64,000 nucleotides of DNA, taken from positions 62,001 through 126,000 of the forward strand of contig JAVVTR010000003.1 of the NCBI GenBank assembly GCA_036653535.1. The letters are read 5' to 3'. Both the position numbers and the translations under genes were made by a program. The stretch's first letter is position 1. Each line of letters starts with the position of its first letter. Positions 48,170 through 58,690 of this stretch are shown here, piece after piece. The notes beneath the pieces are model-generated. The model searched no databases, was not told the DNA's origin, and saw nothing but the letters and a program-made list of their open reading frames with translations. The DNA is from JAVVTR01 sp036653535. Its GTDB lineage: Bacteria > Bacteroidota > Bacteroidia > Bacteroidales > P3.

Positions 48170-51100
48170 TTATTTAGCGCTATTTACTAATTCTTCGTAT
48201 TCTTCCTTGGAATAAACAATATCATCTTTATAATCACATAAACCAGTTCCTGCAGGAATAAGATGCCCTACTAACACATTTTCTTTCAAACCTTCCAAAT
48301 AATCTACCTTGGCATTTACGGCCGCATCGGTAAGAACTTTGGTGGTTTCTTGGAAAGAAGCTGCCGATAAGAAACTCTTCACTTGCAAAGAAGCCCTAGT
48401 TATACCTTGTAGTATTTGACGAGCCGTAGCAGGATTTGCTTCCCGAGCCTCTATCAATTTTAAGCCTTTTCTTCGCAATATGGAATTTTCGTCTCTCATG
48501 GCACGGGGCGTAAGTATTTGTCCTGCTTTTACATTTTCAGAATCACCACTATCCACAATCAATTTTTCGCCATAGATACGATCGTTTTCTGCAATAAAAT
48601 CTAATTTATTTACCAATTCACCTTCCAAAAAGTTGGTATCTCCCGGATCAATTACTTCTACCTTACGCATCATTTGACGTACAATCACTTCAAAATGCTT
48701 GTCGTTAATTTTCACCCCTTGTAAACGATAAACTTCCTGAACTTCATTTACAATATATTCCTGAACTTTCATTGGTCCTTTAATGGCTAATATATCTGCT
48801 GGAGTTATAGCTCCCTCCGATAAAGGGGTTCCTGCTTTAACATAGTCGTTTTCTTGAGCCAAAATTTGTTTGGAAGTAGGAATTAAATAAGATTTAACTT
48901 CCTCCATTTTGGATGAAATAATTACCTCTCTATGACCACGTTTTAACTTTTTACCGAAACTTACTATTCCATCTATTTCTGCAACAATAGCAGGATCAGA
49001 CGGATTTCGTGCTTCAAATAATTCCGTTACACGAGGAAGACCTCCTGTTATATCTCCAGATTTACCGAAAGAACGAGGTATTTTTACCATAATCTCCCCG
49101 GCTTTAATCTTGTTATCATCATCTAATACCACGTGAGCCCCTACTGGAATATCGTATATTTTCAACACTTCTCCAGTAGAAGATACTACATTGATAGAAG
49201 GATTTTTAGATTTTTGACGAGATTCTATAATTACCTTATCCTTATATCCAGTTTGATCGTCGGATTCTACACGGAAAGTAACGTTTTCAATTAAATTTTG
49301 GAACGACACTTTTCCGGAAACTTCTGAAACTATAACTGCATTGTAAGGATCCCAATCCGCTATTAATTGACCTGCTTTTACATCCGAATGGTTCTTTACA
49401 TATAAAGAAGCACCATAAGGAATGTTTGCCGTAGCTAAAGCCACCTTGGTGTTTTTGTCTACAATTCTCATTTCTGCAGATCGACCTATAACCATATCAT
49501 GAGACATTCCATTACCAGCATCATAAAGTACGCTACGCAATTCGTCTATTTCTACCACCCCATCATATTTGGATTCTATACGAGCATTAGATCCTATATT
49601 TCCTCCAGCAACCCCACCGACGTGGAAAGTACGAAGAGTCAACTGGGTACCAGGTTCTCCAATAGACTGAGCCGCAATAACACCAACAGCTTCCCCTTTT
49701 TGAACCATTTTACTGGTAGCCAAATTTCGACCGTAACATTTAGCACAAACACCATGTTTCGACTCGCAAGTAAGTACAGAGCGGATTTCCACTTCTTCTA
49801 TCGGAGAATCTTCTATAATTTGCGCAATTTCTTCTGTAATTTCCTCCCCTGCCCTTACAATTAATTCATTGGTTTGGGGATGATAAACATCTTCTATTGT
49901 GGTTCTTCCTAAAATTCTTTCATAAAGAGACTCTACCACTTCATCGTTCTTTTTTAAGGCTGTAGCCATAAGTCCTCTTTGGGTATGACAGTCTTCTTCT
50001 GAAACAATAACATCTTGGGAAACGTCCACCAAACGACGAGTTAAATAACCCGCATCTGCTGTTTTTAATGCCGTATCAGCCAAACCTTTACGAGCACCGT
50101 GAGTAGAAATAAAGTATTCCAATACCGAAAGGCCTTCCTTGAAGTTTGCCAAAATAGGATTTTCGATAATTTCCCCACCACTGGATCCCGATTTCTGAGG
50201 TTTAGCCATCAATCCACGCATACCACACAACTGACGAATTTGTTCTTTAGATCCACGGGCGCCAGAGTCCAACATCATGTACACAGGATTAAAACCTTGT
50301 CTATCTGACGAAAGTTGTTTCATTACGGTGGTGGTCAACTTAGAATTCGTATGTGTCCAAATATCAATAATTTGATTATAACGTTCATTGTTAGTAATGA
50401 ATCCCATATTATAGTTATTCATTACCTCTTCCACATCGCTATTGGCTTTGCTAATCAATTCTTCCTTAATAGAAGGAACAATAACATCTCCTAAATTGAA
50501 AGAAAGACTACCGCGATAAGCCGTATCGTATCCTAATTTTTTAATATCATCTAAAAATTGAACTGTTTTAGAAGTACCCGTTTTCTTTAGGACATCGGAA
50601 ATTATATCTCTTAATGATTTTTTAGTTAACAACTCATTAATAAAACCATATTCCTTAGGTACGATTTCATTAAAAATAATTCTACCAACGGTTGTATCTA
50701 ACAAATATGCAGACGAATCTGGCTTAGTAAGCCGCACTTTTACGTGCGCATGCATATCTACTTGTTTTTCATTATAAGCAATAATTGCTTCTTCCGCCGA
50801 ATAAAATATGGTACCCTCTCCTTTTACCAAGTCTTTGCCTTCGCTTTTAAGACCTTTGGTAAGATAATATAAACCCAATACCATGTCTTGAGATGGTACC
50901 GTGATAGGAGCTCCATTAGCCGGATTCAAAATATTGTGAGAAGCCAACATCAAAAGTTGAGCTTCAAGAATTGCTGCATTACCAAGTGGAACGTGAACCG
51001 CCATTTGGTCTCCATCAAAGTCCGCATTGAAAGCCGTACATACCAAAGGATGCAAACGCATGGCTTTTCCTTCGACTAATTTGGGTTGAAATGCCTGAAT

Positions 51101-52441
51101 ACCTAAACGGTGCAAAGTAGGTGCACGGTTTAACAAAACAGGATGTCCTTTAAGGATATTTTCCAAAATATCCCAAACCACAGGATCTTTGCGCTCTACA
51201 ATTTTCTTAGCCGATTTTACCGTCTTTACAATTCCTCTTTCGAGCATTTTACGGATAATAAAAGGCTTAAACAATTCAGAAGCCATTTCCTTAGGTAGAC
51301 CACATTCGTTCATTTTCAAATCAGGCCCTACTACAATAACGGAACGTCCAGAATAATCCACCCGTTTCCCCAATAAATTCTGACGGAAACGTCCTTGCTT
51401 TCCTTTCAAACTATCGGACAAGGATTTTAACATCCGAGTTCCATCACTTTTAGCAGAACGAGTTTTACGAGAATTATCGAAAAGAGAATCTACTGCTTCT
51501 TGTAACATGCGCTTTTCATTTCGCATAATTACATCTGGAGCCTTAATTTCTATTAATTTTTTCAAACGATTATTACGAATAATAACCCTTCTATATAAAT
51601 CATTTAAATCGGAAGTAGCAAAACGTCCACCATCTAATGGCACCAACGGACGCAAATCGGGAGGTATAACAGGAATAACTTTCATAATCATCCATTCTGG
51701 ACGATTATCTATTCTTTGTTGAGATTCACGGAAAGCTTCTACTACATTTAAACGCTTGAGTGCTTCTTGCTTCCTTTGTTGGGACGTTTCTTTATTAGCA
51801 CGGTCTCTTAATTCATAAGAAAGAGCATCTAAATCCAAACGTTTTAATAAATCCGACAAAGCCTCCCCGCCCATTTTAGCAATAAATTTATTGGGATCTT
51901 CATCTTCTAAAAGTTGATTATCCGCAGGAAGAGAATCTATAATGGCATAATATTCTTCATCCGATAAAAATTGCATGTATTCCACCCCATCCTTTTCCTT
52001 AATCCCCGCTTGAATCACTACATATTTTTCATAATAAATAATGGTTTCCAATTTTTTGGTCTGTATTCCCAATAAAGCGCCTATTTTATTAGGCAGGGAG
52101 CGAAAGAACCAAATATGAGCTACAGGAACCACTAATTGGATGTGTCCCATACGCTCACGACGTACTCTTTTTTCTGTAACTTCTACCCCACAGCGGTCAC
52201 AAACAATTCCTTTGTAACGAATTCGTTTGTACTTTCCGCAATGACATTCCCAGTCTTTAGTAGGACCAAAAATTCTTTCACAGAAAAGGCCATCCCTTTC
52301 CGGTTTATAGGTACGATAATTGATGGTTTCCGGTTTGGTAACTTCTCCGTGCGAACGTTCAAGTATCGTTTCAGGAGAAGCCAAACTAATCGTGATTTTA
52401 CTGAAATCCAGCGCAACTGGACCTTCTTTTTTCAACGCCAT
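48170..52441 (-). CDS. rpoC: RNA polymerase subunit beta'
   Basis: The large catalytic subunit of RNA polymerase (1423 residues). The N-terminal zinc ribbon CHCGKYKRIRYKGIVCDRCG is complete, and the active site NADFDGDQMAVH holds the three magnesium-binding aspartates. The bridge and trigger regions include GSRGSKEQIRQLCGMRGLMAKP and IIENPILANFKEGL, and the second zinc site is in CESKHGVCAKCYGRNL. The trigger loop is followed by GVIAAQSIGEPGTQLTLRTFH. It is separated from rpoB by 104 bases with a 19-bp hairpin. Confidence 0.99.
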   Translation of the reverse strand: MALKKEGPVALDFSKITISLASPETILERSHGEVTKPETINYRTYKPERDGLFCERIFGPTKDWECHCGKYKRIRYKGIVCDRCGVEVTEKRVRRERMGHIQLVVPVAHIWFFRSLPNKIGALLGIQTKKLETIIYYEKYVVIQAGIKEKDGVEYMQFLSDEEYYAIIDSLPADNQLLEDEDPNKFIAKMGGEALSDLLKRLDLDALSYELRDRANKETSQQRKQEALKRLNVVEAFRESQQRIDNRPEWMIMKVIPVIPPDLRPLVPLDGGRFATSDLNDLYRRVIIRNNRLKKLIEIKAPDVIMRNEKRMLQEAVDSLFDNSRKTRSAKSDGTRMLKSLSDSLKGKQGRFRQNLLGKRVDYSGRSVIVVGPDLKMNECGLPKEMASELFKPFIIRKMLERGIVKTVKSAKKIVERKDPVVWDILENILKGHPVLLNRAPTLHRLGIQAFQPKLVEGKAMRLHPLVCTAFNADFDGDQMAVHVPLGNAAILEAQLLMLASHNILNPANGAPITVPSQDMVLGLYYLTKGLKSEGKDLVKGEGTIFYSAEEAIIAYNEKQVDMHAHVKVRLTKPDSSAYLLDTTVGRIIFNEIVPKEYGFINELLTKKSLRDIISDVLKKTGTSKTVQFLDDIKKLGYDTAYRGSLSFNLGDVIVPSIKEELISKANSDVEEVMNNYNMGFITNNERYNQIIDIWTHTNSKLTTTVMKQLSSDRQGFNPVYMMLDSGARGSKEQIRQLCGMRGLMAKPQKSGSSGGEIIENPILANFKEGLSVLEYFISTHGARKGLADTALKTADAGYLTRRLVDVSQDVIVSEEDCHTQRGLMATALKKNDEVVESLYERILGRTTIEDVYHPQTNELIVRAGEEITEEIAQIIEDSPIEEVEIRSVLTCESKHGVCAKCYGRNLATSKMVQKGEAVGVIAAQSIGEPGTQLTLRTFHVGGVAGGNIGSNARIESKYDGVVEIDELRSVLYDAGNGMSHDMVIGRSAEMRIVDKNTKVALATANIPYGASLYVKNHSDVKAGQLIADWDPYNAVIVSEVSGKVSFQNLIENVTFRVESDDQTGYKDKVIIESRQKSKNPSINVVSSTGEVLKIYDIPVGAHVVLDDDNKIKAGEIMVKIPRSFGKSGDITGGLPRVTELFEARNPSDPAIVAEIDGIVSFGKKLKRGHREVIISSKMEEVKSYLIPTSKQILAQENDYVKAGTPLSEGAITPADILAIKGPMKVQEYIVNEVQEVYRLQGVKINDKHFEVIVRQMMRKVEVIDPGDTNFLEGELVNKLDFIAENDRIYGEKLIVDSGDSENVKAGQILTPRAMRDENSILRRKGLKLIEAREANPATARQILQGITRASLQVKSFLSAASFQETTKVLTDAAVNAKVDYLEGLKENVLVGHLIPAGTGLCDYKDDIVYSKEEYEELVNSAK

Positions 52442-52493
52442 ATATGTTGTAAAATTGAATGTTTAAAACTAACTACTCGGAACAGAACTTTTA

Positions 52494-52538
52494 AAACGTT
52501 TTTTATACTTCCTTAAGGTGGAAGTATAAAAAACGTTT
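52494..52538 (-). promoter_or_regulatory. Perfect 19-bp hairpin between rpoB and rpoC
   Basis: 52494-52512 and 52520-52538 are exact reverse complements with a 7-base loop (52513-52519). It begins 7 bases after the rpoB stop. The following minus-strand bases (TAAAAGTTC) are not a strong T-run, so partial termination or RNase III-type cutting is more likely than full stop. Confidence 0.8.
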
Positions 52539-52545
52539 CTATTTT

Positions 52546-55500
52546 TTAAGTGAAAGAAATTTCAAGTCCCAATCCTCTCAATTCATTCACCAATACATTA
52601 AAGGATTCCGGAATAGCCGGTGTGGGCATATTCTCCCCTTTAACGATGGCTTCATAGGTCTTGGCTCTACCGATTACATCATCGGATTTTACCGTCAATA
52701 CTTCTTGCAATATATTTGCTGCACCAAAAGCTTCCAAAGCCCAAATTTCCATTTCTCCGAAACGCTGTCCCCCAAATTGAGCCTTACCACCTAAGGGTTG
52801 TTGTGTTATGAGAGAATACGGTCCTATAGATCTCGCATGCATTTTATCGTCAATCATGTGGTGTAGTTTAATCATATAGATATAACCCACCGTCGCTGGT
52901 TGATCGAAACGTTCTCCGGTTCCTCCATCATAAAGATAGGTTCTACCATATTGTGGCAGATCGGCTTTGGCAATATATTCGTCAATCTCTTCTGGAGTGG
53001 CACCATCAAAAATAGGAGTAGCAAACTGTAAATTTAATTTTTTTCCTGCCCAACCTAAAACAGTTTCATATATCTGTCCTAAATTCATACGAGAAGGCAC
53101 CCCTAATGGATTTAATACTATATCTACAGGAGTTCCATCGGCAAGAAATGGCATGTCTTCCGCTCTTACGATTTTGGCTACAATACCTTTATTTCCATGG
53201 CGTCCAGCCATCTTATCCCCAATTCTAAGTTTACGCTTTTTAGCAATGGTTACTTTTGCCATCTGCACTATTCCTACTGGGAGTTCATCGCCTACCGTGG
53301 CTACAAATTTATCTCTTTGAAAACGTCCAAATAACTCACGATATTTAATATTGTAATTATTCAAAAGACATTTTACCATTACATTAACTTCCTCATCCGT
53401 AGTCCACTTAGAAGGATTGATGTTCTGATAATCCAAGTCCATTAAGGCCTTAGGCGTAAATTTAGATTTTTTAGTAATAAGTTCTTCTTTTAAATTACTG
53501 TAAACACCAGCCGATTTATTACCACCTAATATCACCAATAACTTATCTATCAACTTATTCTTTAAGTCTTGAGATTCTTTATTAAAATCTTTTTCCAAAG
53601 ACTTTACCACATCTTTATCTTTAGCCTTGCTCTTACGATCTTTAATAATTCGAGAGAAAAGACGTTTGTCTATAACCACCCCACTTACCGAGGGAGGTAC
53701 TTTCAAAGAAGCATCTTTTACATCTCCGGCTTTATCCCCAAAAATAGCCCTCAATAGTTTTTCTTCTGGCGTAGGATCCGATTCTCCCTTAGGAGTGATC
53801 TTCCCTATAAGAATATCGCCTTCTTTTACTTCGGCACCAATACGTATTAAACCAGTACTATCCAAATCCTTAGTAGCATCTTGACTTACATTGGGAATAT
53901 CATCGGTCAATTCTTCCATTCCTCTTTTGGTTTCCCGCACGTCTAAGGTGTATTCATCCACGTGAATAGAAGTGAAAAGATCTTCTTTAATTACTTTTTC
54001 GGAGATAACAATAGCATCTTCAAAATTATAACCTTTCCAAGGCATAAAAGCTACCATTAAATTCCTTCCCAAGGCCAATTCTCCATTTTGTGTAGCATAT
54101 CCCTCACACAAGACCATGTCTTTCTTTACTTGATCGCCTTTGCGAACAATAGGAGTAAGGTTAATACAAGAACTTTGATTGGTTCTTTGGAATTTAATAA
54201 GATTATAGGTTTTTAACTCATCGTCGAAACTGGTCAAACGAGCTTTTTCATCCATCTCATAACGAATGGTAATGGTATTCGCATCTACGTATGTAACAGT
54301 ACCATCTCCTTCGGCGTTAATCAATACCCGAGAATCATGAGCAACATAAGGTTCCAATCCTGTACCAACAATAGGAACTTCCGGATTCAACAAAGGTACA
54401 GCCTGACGCATCATATTGGAGCCCATCAAGGCACGGTTCGCATCATCATGTTCCAAAAATGGAATTAAGGACGCCGCTATAGATGCAATTTGATTGGGAG
54501 CCACATCCATAAGACTTACCTTTTCTTTTTCTACAATAGGAAAATCGGCTAAGTGTCTAACTTTTAAATGATTTTCTTTTATAGAACCATCCTTTTCAAG
54601 AATAGTACAAGCCTGAGCAATAATTTGATCCTCTTCCTTTTCTGCGGTAAGATAAATTGGCTTATCATTAATAGCCACTTTACCATTGGTTACCTTATAG
54701 TAAGGAGTTTCTATAAAACCTAATTTATTAATTATTGCAAAAACACAAAGAGAAGAAATAAGACCAATATTAGGCCCTTCAGGAGTTTCTATGGTACATA
54801 AACGACCATAATGAGTATAATGCACGTCTCGCACTTCAAATCCGGCTCTCTCTCTCGACAAACCTCCTGGTCCTAAAGCCGATATACGACGTTTATGGGT
54901 GACTTCCGACAATGGATTGGTTTGATCCATAAATTGCGAAAGTTGATTGGTTCCAAAAAAGGAATTGATAACCGAAGAAAGTGTTTTAGCATTGATCAAA
55001 TCCATAGGCGTAAACACTTCATTATCGCGTACATTCATACGTTCTCTAATGGTACGAGCCATACGGTTTAAACCAACTCCAAATTGCGCATATAACTGCT
55101 CTCCTACGGTACGAACACGACGATTACTCAAGTGGTCGATATCATCCACTTCTGCATGTGAATTAATTAATTCTATCAAATGCTTAATAATGCAAATAAT
55201 ATCTTCTTGTGTAAGTACCCTTGTTTCCAAAGGTGTATTTAATTCCAATTTACGATTTATTCTATAACGCCCTACTTCCCCTAAATCGTAACGTTTATCG
55301 GAAAAAAACAATTTTTCAATAATACCGCGCGCCGTTTCTTCATCGGGCGGTTCTGCATTTCTCAATTGCCTGTATATAAATTCCACAGCCTCTTTGGCAT
55401 TATTGGCTGCATCTTTTTGCAAAGTATTAAAAATAATGGAATAATCTAAGTTATTATCTATATCCTCTTTGTGTATCAATATAGACTTAATTCCAGCATC

Positions 55501-56352
55501 CACAATTAAATCTATATGTTTTTCTTCCAATTCGGTTTCCCTATCAATAATAACTTCGGTTCTTTCAATAGAAACCACTTCTCCCGTATCTTCATCTACG
55601 AAATCTTCTACCCATGTACGAACAACACGAGCAGCTAAACGGCTTCCTATATATTTTTTCAATCCCGATTTGCTCACTTTAACTTCCTGTGCCAAATCAA
55701 AAATTTCCAGAATATCCTTGTCTGTTTCATATCCTATTGCCCGTAAAAGCGTGGTAATAGGTAATTTCTTTTTACGATCAATATAGGCGTACATCACGTT
55801 ATTGATGTCGGTGGTGAATTCCATCCAAGACCCCTTAAATGGGATAATACGAGCAGAATATAATTGTTGACCGTTAGTATGGTAACTTGTTCCAAAAAAG
55901 ACACCTGGAGAACGATGTAGTTGAGATACTATCACTCTTTCTGCCCCATTTACGACAAAGGAACCACTTGGTGTCATATATGGAATCATACCCAAATACA
56001 CTTCTTGTATAATGTCTTTAAAATCTTCGTGTTCACTATCCGTACAGAATAGTTTTAACTTAGCTTTCAGGGGCACACTATAGGTAAGCCCTCTTTCTAT
56101 ACAATCCTCAATGCTATAACGAGGCGGATCTATAAAATAGTCTAAAAATTCGAGCACAAAATTATTACGTGCATCAGTAATGGGAAAATTTTCTGCAAAA
56201 ACCTTGTATAGACCTTCGTCAATACGATTTTCGGGATTCGTTTCCAATTGAAAAAAATCACGAAAAGATTTCAATTGAATGTCGAGAAAATCTATATGCT
56301 CAGCCGGCTTGGTTGAGGCAAAATTTATTTTTTTTACAGCTTTCGTTGACAA
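52546..56352 (-). CDS. rpoB: RNA polymerase subunit beta
   Basis: The 1268-residue beta subunit. It opens MSTKAVKKINFAS; relatives begin in a similar way. The start is TTG (56350-56352): a stop codon lies six codons upstream in the same frame and no ATG occurs between. Conserved regions are RSPGVFFG, the rifampicin-binding stretch NQLSQFMDQTNPLSE with HKRRISALGPGGLSRERAGF, GYNFEDAIVISE, KMAGRHGNKG and the final LNVLVNELRGLGLEI. Rif-site residues (D of FMDQ, H of THKRR, S of RRIS) are wild-type, predicting rifampicin sensitivity. It follows rplL by 125 bases containing a hairpin. Confidence 0.99.
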   Translation of the reverse strand: MSTKAVKKINFASTKPAEHIDFLDIQLKSFRDFFQLETNPENRIDEGLYKVFAENFPITDARNNFVLEFLDYFIDPPRYSIEDCIERGLTYSVPLKAKLKLFCTDSEHEDFKDIIQEVYLGMIPYMTPSGSFVVNGAERVIVSQLHRSPGVFFGTSYHTNGQQLYSARIIPFKGSWMEFTTDINNVMYAYIDRKKKLPITTLLRAIGYETDKDILEIFDLAQEVKVSKSGLKKYIGSRLAARVVRTWVEDFVDEDTGEVVSIERTEVIIDRETELEEKHIDLIVDAGIKSILIHKEDIDNNLDYSIIFNTLQKDAANNAKEAVEFIYRQLRNAEPPDEETARGIIEKLFFSDKRYDLGEVGRYRINRKLELNTPLETRVLTQEDIICIIKHLIELINSHAEVDDIDHLSNRRVRTVGEQLYAQFGVGLNRMARTIRERMNVRDNEVFTPMDLINAKTLSSVINSFFGTNQLSQFMDQTNPLSEVTHKRRISALGPGGLSRERAGFEVRDVHYTHYGRLCTIETPEGPNIGLISSLCVFAIINKLGFIETPYYKVTNGKVAINDKPIYLTAEKEEDQIIAQACTILEKDGSIKENHLKVRHLADFPIVEKEKVSLMDVAPNQIASIAASLIPFLEHDDANRALMGSNMMRQAVPLLNPEVPIVGTGLEPYVAHDSRVLINAEGDGTVTYVDANTITIRYEMDEKARLTSFDDELKTYNLIKFQRTNQSSCINLTPIVRKGDQVKKDMVLCEGYATQNGELALGRNLMVAFMPWKGYNFEDAIVISEKVIKEDLFTSIHVDEYTLDVRETKRGMEELTDDIPNVSQDATKDLDSTGLIRIGAEVKEGDILIGKITPKGESDPTPEEKLLRAIFGDKAGDVKDASLKVPPSVSGVVIDKRLFSRIIKDRKSKAKDKDVVKSLEKDFNKESQDLKNKLIDKLLVILGGNKSAGVYSNLKEELITKKSKFTPKALMDLDYQNINPSKWTTDEEVNVMVKCLLNNYNIKYRELFGRFQRDKFVATVGDELPVGIVQMAKVTIAKKRKLRIGDKMAGRHGNKGIVAKIVRAEDMPFLADGTPVDIVLNPLGVPSRMNLGQIYETVLGWAGKKLNLQFATPIFDGATPEEIDEYIAKADLPQYGRTYLYDGGTGERFDQPATVGYIYMIKLHHMIDDKMHARSIGPYSLITQQPLGGKAQFGGQRFGEMEIWALEAFGAANILQEVLTVKSDDVIGRAKTYEAIVKGENMPTPAIPESFNVLVNELRGLGLEISFT

Positions 56353-56416
56353 AGTAGTATGGTTTTAATTAAAGGAAAAATTTGATAAAAACACCAGCGC
56401 CAATGTAAATTAAAAT

Positions 56417-56455
56417 AAGGAACACGACTTTTAAGTACTAAAAGTCATGTTCCTT
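56417..56455 (-). promoter_or_regulatory. 17-bp hairpin between rplL and rpoB
   Basis: 56417-56433 pairs with 56439-56455 around a 5-base loop. There is a single non-Watson-Crick position, which is a U-G wobble in minus-strand RNA but a C-A clash in plus-strand RNA. This indicates it acts in the operon transcript. T-rich sequence (ATTTTAATTT) follows. It occupies the place of the rplL-rpoB attenuator known in E. coli. Confidence 0.8.
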
Positions 56456-56477
56456 TGGCATATTTAAGAAACAAAAA

Positions 56478-56852
56478 TTATTTCATTTCTACTTCTGCAC
56501 CCGCTTCTTCTAAACTTTTTTTCAAAGCTTCTGCTTCGGCTTTAGCAATACCTTCTTTTATTGGTTTTGGAGCGCTGTCAACTAAATCTTTAGCTTCTTT
56601 CAATCCAAGGCTGGCCAATTCTTTTACCAATTTTACTACGGCTAATTTATTTGCGCCTGCGGATTTCAATATTACATCAAAAGCTGATTTTTCTTCTACT
56701 GCGGCGGCTCCACCGGCAGCAGGAGCTGCTACGGCTACAGCAGCAGCGGCTGGTTCAATACCATATTCTGCTTTTAAAACGTCTGCTAATTCTTTTACTT
56801 CTTTAACCGTTAAGTTAACTAATTGTTCTGCTAATACTTTAATGTCTGCCAT
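56478..56852 (-). CDS. rplL: Ribosomal protein bL12 (L7/L12)
   Basis: The flexible stalk protein of the large subunit that recruits translation factors. 124 residues: N-terminal dimerisation helices (IKVLAEQLVNLTVKEVKELADVL), an Ala/Gly hinge (AAAAVAVAAPAAGGAAA) and a C-terminal factor-binding domain with KSAGANKLAVVKLVKEL and GLKEAKDLVDSAPKPIKEG. It lies 51 bases behind rplJ, and about four copies bind each L10. Confidence 0.98.
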   Translation of the reverse strand: MADIKVLAEQLVNLTVKEVKELADVLKAEYGIEPAAAAVAVAAPAAGGAAAVEEKSAFDVILKSAGANKLAVVKLVKELASLGLKEAKDLVDSAPKPIKEGIAKAEAEALKKSLEEAGAEVEMK

Positions 56853-56903
56853 TGTATTATTTTTTTTTAATGGTTTCTAAATAATTTGTTTTAATACCTT
56901 ACT

Positions 56904-57425
56904 TTACTCGGCTCTTTCCGATAATGTTTTTACTACGCCTGCAAGAGTACGGGGAGCAGATTGTAATGCACCCACAACATTTTGCATTGGAGATTGTAAT
57001 AACATTATGATATCACCAATCAATTCTGTCTTAGACTTAATATGAACTAAAGTTTCCAGATTGTTGTCTCCTAAGTAGAAGCATTCTTCTACATAAGCGC
57101 CCTTTAATACGGGTTTACCTGAAGTTTTTCTAAATTCTTGAATAAGTTGTGCAGGTGCGTTATTTACATCCGAAAGCATAATTGCAGAGGATCCTTTTAA
57201 TGCAGGATCCAATTCGGAGTAATCCATACCCGTTTTTTCTAAGGCTTTTTTTAGTAAGGTATTTTTTACCATGATTAATTTGACTTCGCGTCGAAAACAA
57301 GCACGTCTAAGCTTATTGGTATCGGCAGCATTCAAACCTGTAATGTCTGTCACATACATGTAAGCTTTGGCGGCGATCTGTTTATAGACTTCGTCAACTA
57401 ATTGGCTTTTTTCTTCTTTCTTCAT
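56904..57425 (-). CDS. rplJ: Ribosomal protein uL10
   Basis: The base of the L12 stalk, binding 23S rRNA. 173 residues with KKEEKSQLVDEVYKQI at the start, VKNTLLKKALEKTG in the middle and the LQSPMQNVVGALQSAP stretch before the C-terminal helix that carries L12 dimers. It follows rplA by 36 bases. L10-L12 often represses its own message in other bacteria; I could not identify that leader structure here. Confidence 0.97.
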   Translation of the reverse strand: MKKEEKSQLVDEVYKQIAAKAYMYVTDITGLNAADTNKLRRACFRREVKLIMVKNTLLKKALEKTGMDYSELDPALKGSSAIMLSDVNNAPAQLIQEFRKTSGKPVLKGAYVEECFYLGDNNLETLVHIKSKTELIGDIIMLLQSPMQNVVGALQSAPRTLAGVVKTLSERAE

Positions 57426-57461
57426 ACCTTGTTACTTTACCAGATTGAATTTTAAATTGGA

Positions 57462-58151
57462 CTAAATAGACTTAGGGTCAATTTGAATTCCGGGGCTCAT
57501 GGTACTGGACATAAAAATACTATTTATGTACGTTCCTTTTGCCGCCGAAGGTTTCAACTTAACAATAGTTTGAAGTACTTCCCGTGCATTGTCTGCAATT
57601 TTGTCTGCCTCAAAAGAAGCTTTTGCAACACTCGCATGAATAATACCAAACTTGTCTACTTTGAAGTCGATTTTACCAGCTTTTACTTCCTGAACAGCTT
57701 TGGCTACATCCATAGTCACCGTTCCGGTCTTAGGATTAGGCATTAGACCACGGGGGCCTAAAATCTTACCCAGAGCACCTACTTTAGGCATTACGCTCGG
57801 CATGGTAATTACAACGTCAATGTCCGTCCAACCGCCTTTTATTTTTGTTACGTATTCTTCTAATCCGTAATAATCGGCTCCGGCTGCTTTTGCTTCTTCT
57901 ATTTTATCGGGTGTACAAAGAACCAGTACTCTTACGTCTTTACCAGTTCCATGAGGTAAGGTCACCACGCCACGCACCATTTGGTTCGCTTTACGAGGAT
58001 CTACCCCTAAACGTATATCCAAATCAATAGAAGCATCGAATTTCGTAAATGTAACGTCTTTAACGAGCTTCGCAGCTTCGTCTACCGTATATATTTTCGT
58101 TTTATCGACTTTGGCTAAAGCTACTTTTCTTTTTTTAGATGTTTTTGCCAT
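57462..58151 (-). CDS. rplA: Ribosomal protein uL1
   Basis: Forms the L1 stalk next to the ribosomal E site. 229 residues with TFTKFDASIDLDIRLGVDPRKANQMVRG, VVITMPSVMPKVGALGKILGPRGLMPNPK and the final YINSIFMSSTMSPGIQID, all conserved. It lies 50 bases behind rplK. Confidence 0.98.
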   Translation of the reverse strand: MAKTSKKRKVALAKVDKTKIYTVDEAAKLVKDVTFTKFDASIDLDIRLGVDPRKANQMVRGVVTLPHGTGKDVRVLVLCTPDKIEEAKAAGADYYGLEEYVTKIKGGWTDIDVVITMPSVMPKVGALGKILGPRGLMPNPKTGTVTMDVAKAVQEVKAGKIDFKVDKFGIIHASVAKASFEADKIADNAREVLQTIVKLKPSAAKGTYINSIFMSSTMSPGIQIDPKSI

Positions 58152-58201
58152 TGATTGTTGTTTGTTAAATTGGTTATGAAGCTTTTAAACTTCTAAATAA
58201 A

Positions 58202-58642
58202 TTACAAGGATGGCATATCGCCTTTAACTTCTATCCCCATACTTCGAGCTGTACCTGCAACCATTTTCATGGCTGATTCTATGGTAAAGCAATTTAAGTC
58301 GGGCATTTTAGCTTCAGCAATTGTCTTAACCTGATCCCAAGTTACATTAGCTACCTTGTCGCGATTAGGTTCAGCGGAACCTTTCTTTGCTTTAGAAAGT
58401 TCTTTTAACTGAACGGCAACCGGTGGAGTTTTTACTACAAAATCGAAAGATTTATCGGAATACACAGTAATAATAACTGGAAGAATTTTCCCAGCACCAT
58501 CTTGTGTACGCGCGTTAAACTGCTTACAAAATTCCATAATATTAACCCCTTTAGCACCTAATGCAGGTCCTATAGGAGGGGAAGGATTGGCGGCACCACC
58601 CTTAATTTGCAATTTGATTAATGCACTAACTTGTTTTGCCAT
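58202..58642 (-). CDS. rplK: Ribosomal protein uL11
   Basis: Binds the GTPase-associated centre of 23S rRNA. 146 residues with the conserved KLQIKGGAANPSPPIGPALG, GVNIMEFCKQFNA and the C-terminal rRNA-binding GTARSMGIEVKG. The proline-rich start is needed for stringent-response signalling through RelA in other bacteria. It is 48 bases behind nusG. Confidence 0.98.
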   Translation of the reverse strand: MAKQVSALIKLQIKGGAANPSPPIGPALGAKGVNIMEFCKQFNARTQDGAGKILPVIITVYSDKSFDFVVKTPPVAVQLKELSKAKKGSAEPNRDKVANVTWDQVKTIAEAKMPDLNCFTIESAMKMVAGTARSMGIEVKGDMPSL

Positions 58643-58690
58643 TTTACTGTTTGTTTAAATGTTTAACAGTTGGAACCAAATGAAGCTATA

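Noticed and set aside
58646..58670. Stem ACTGTT/AACAGT in the nusG-rplK gap
   Set aside because: Only six A/T-rich pairs with a 13-base loop; too weak to call.
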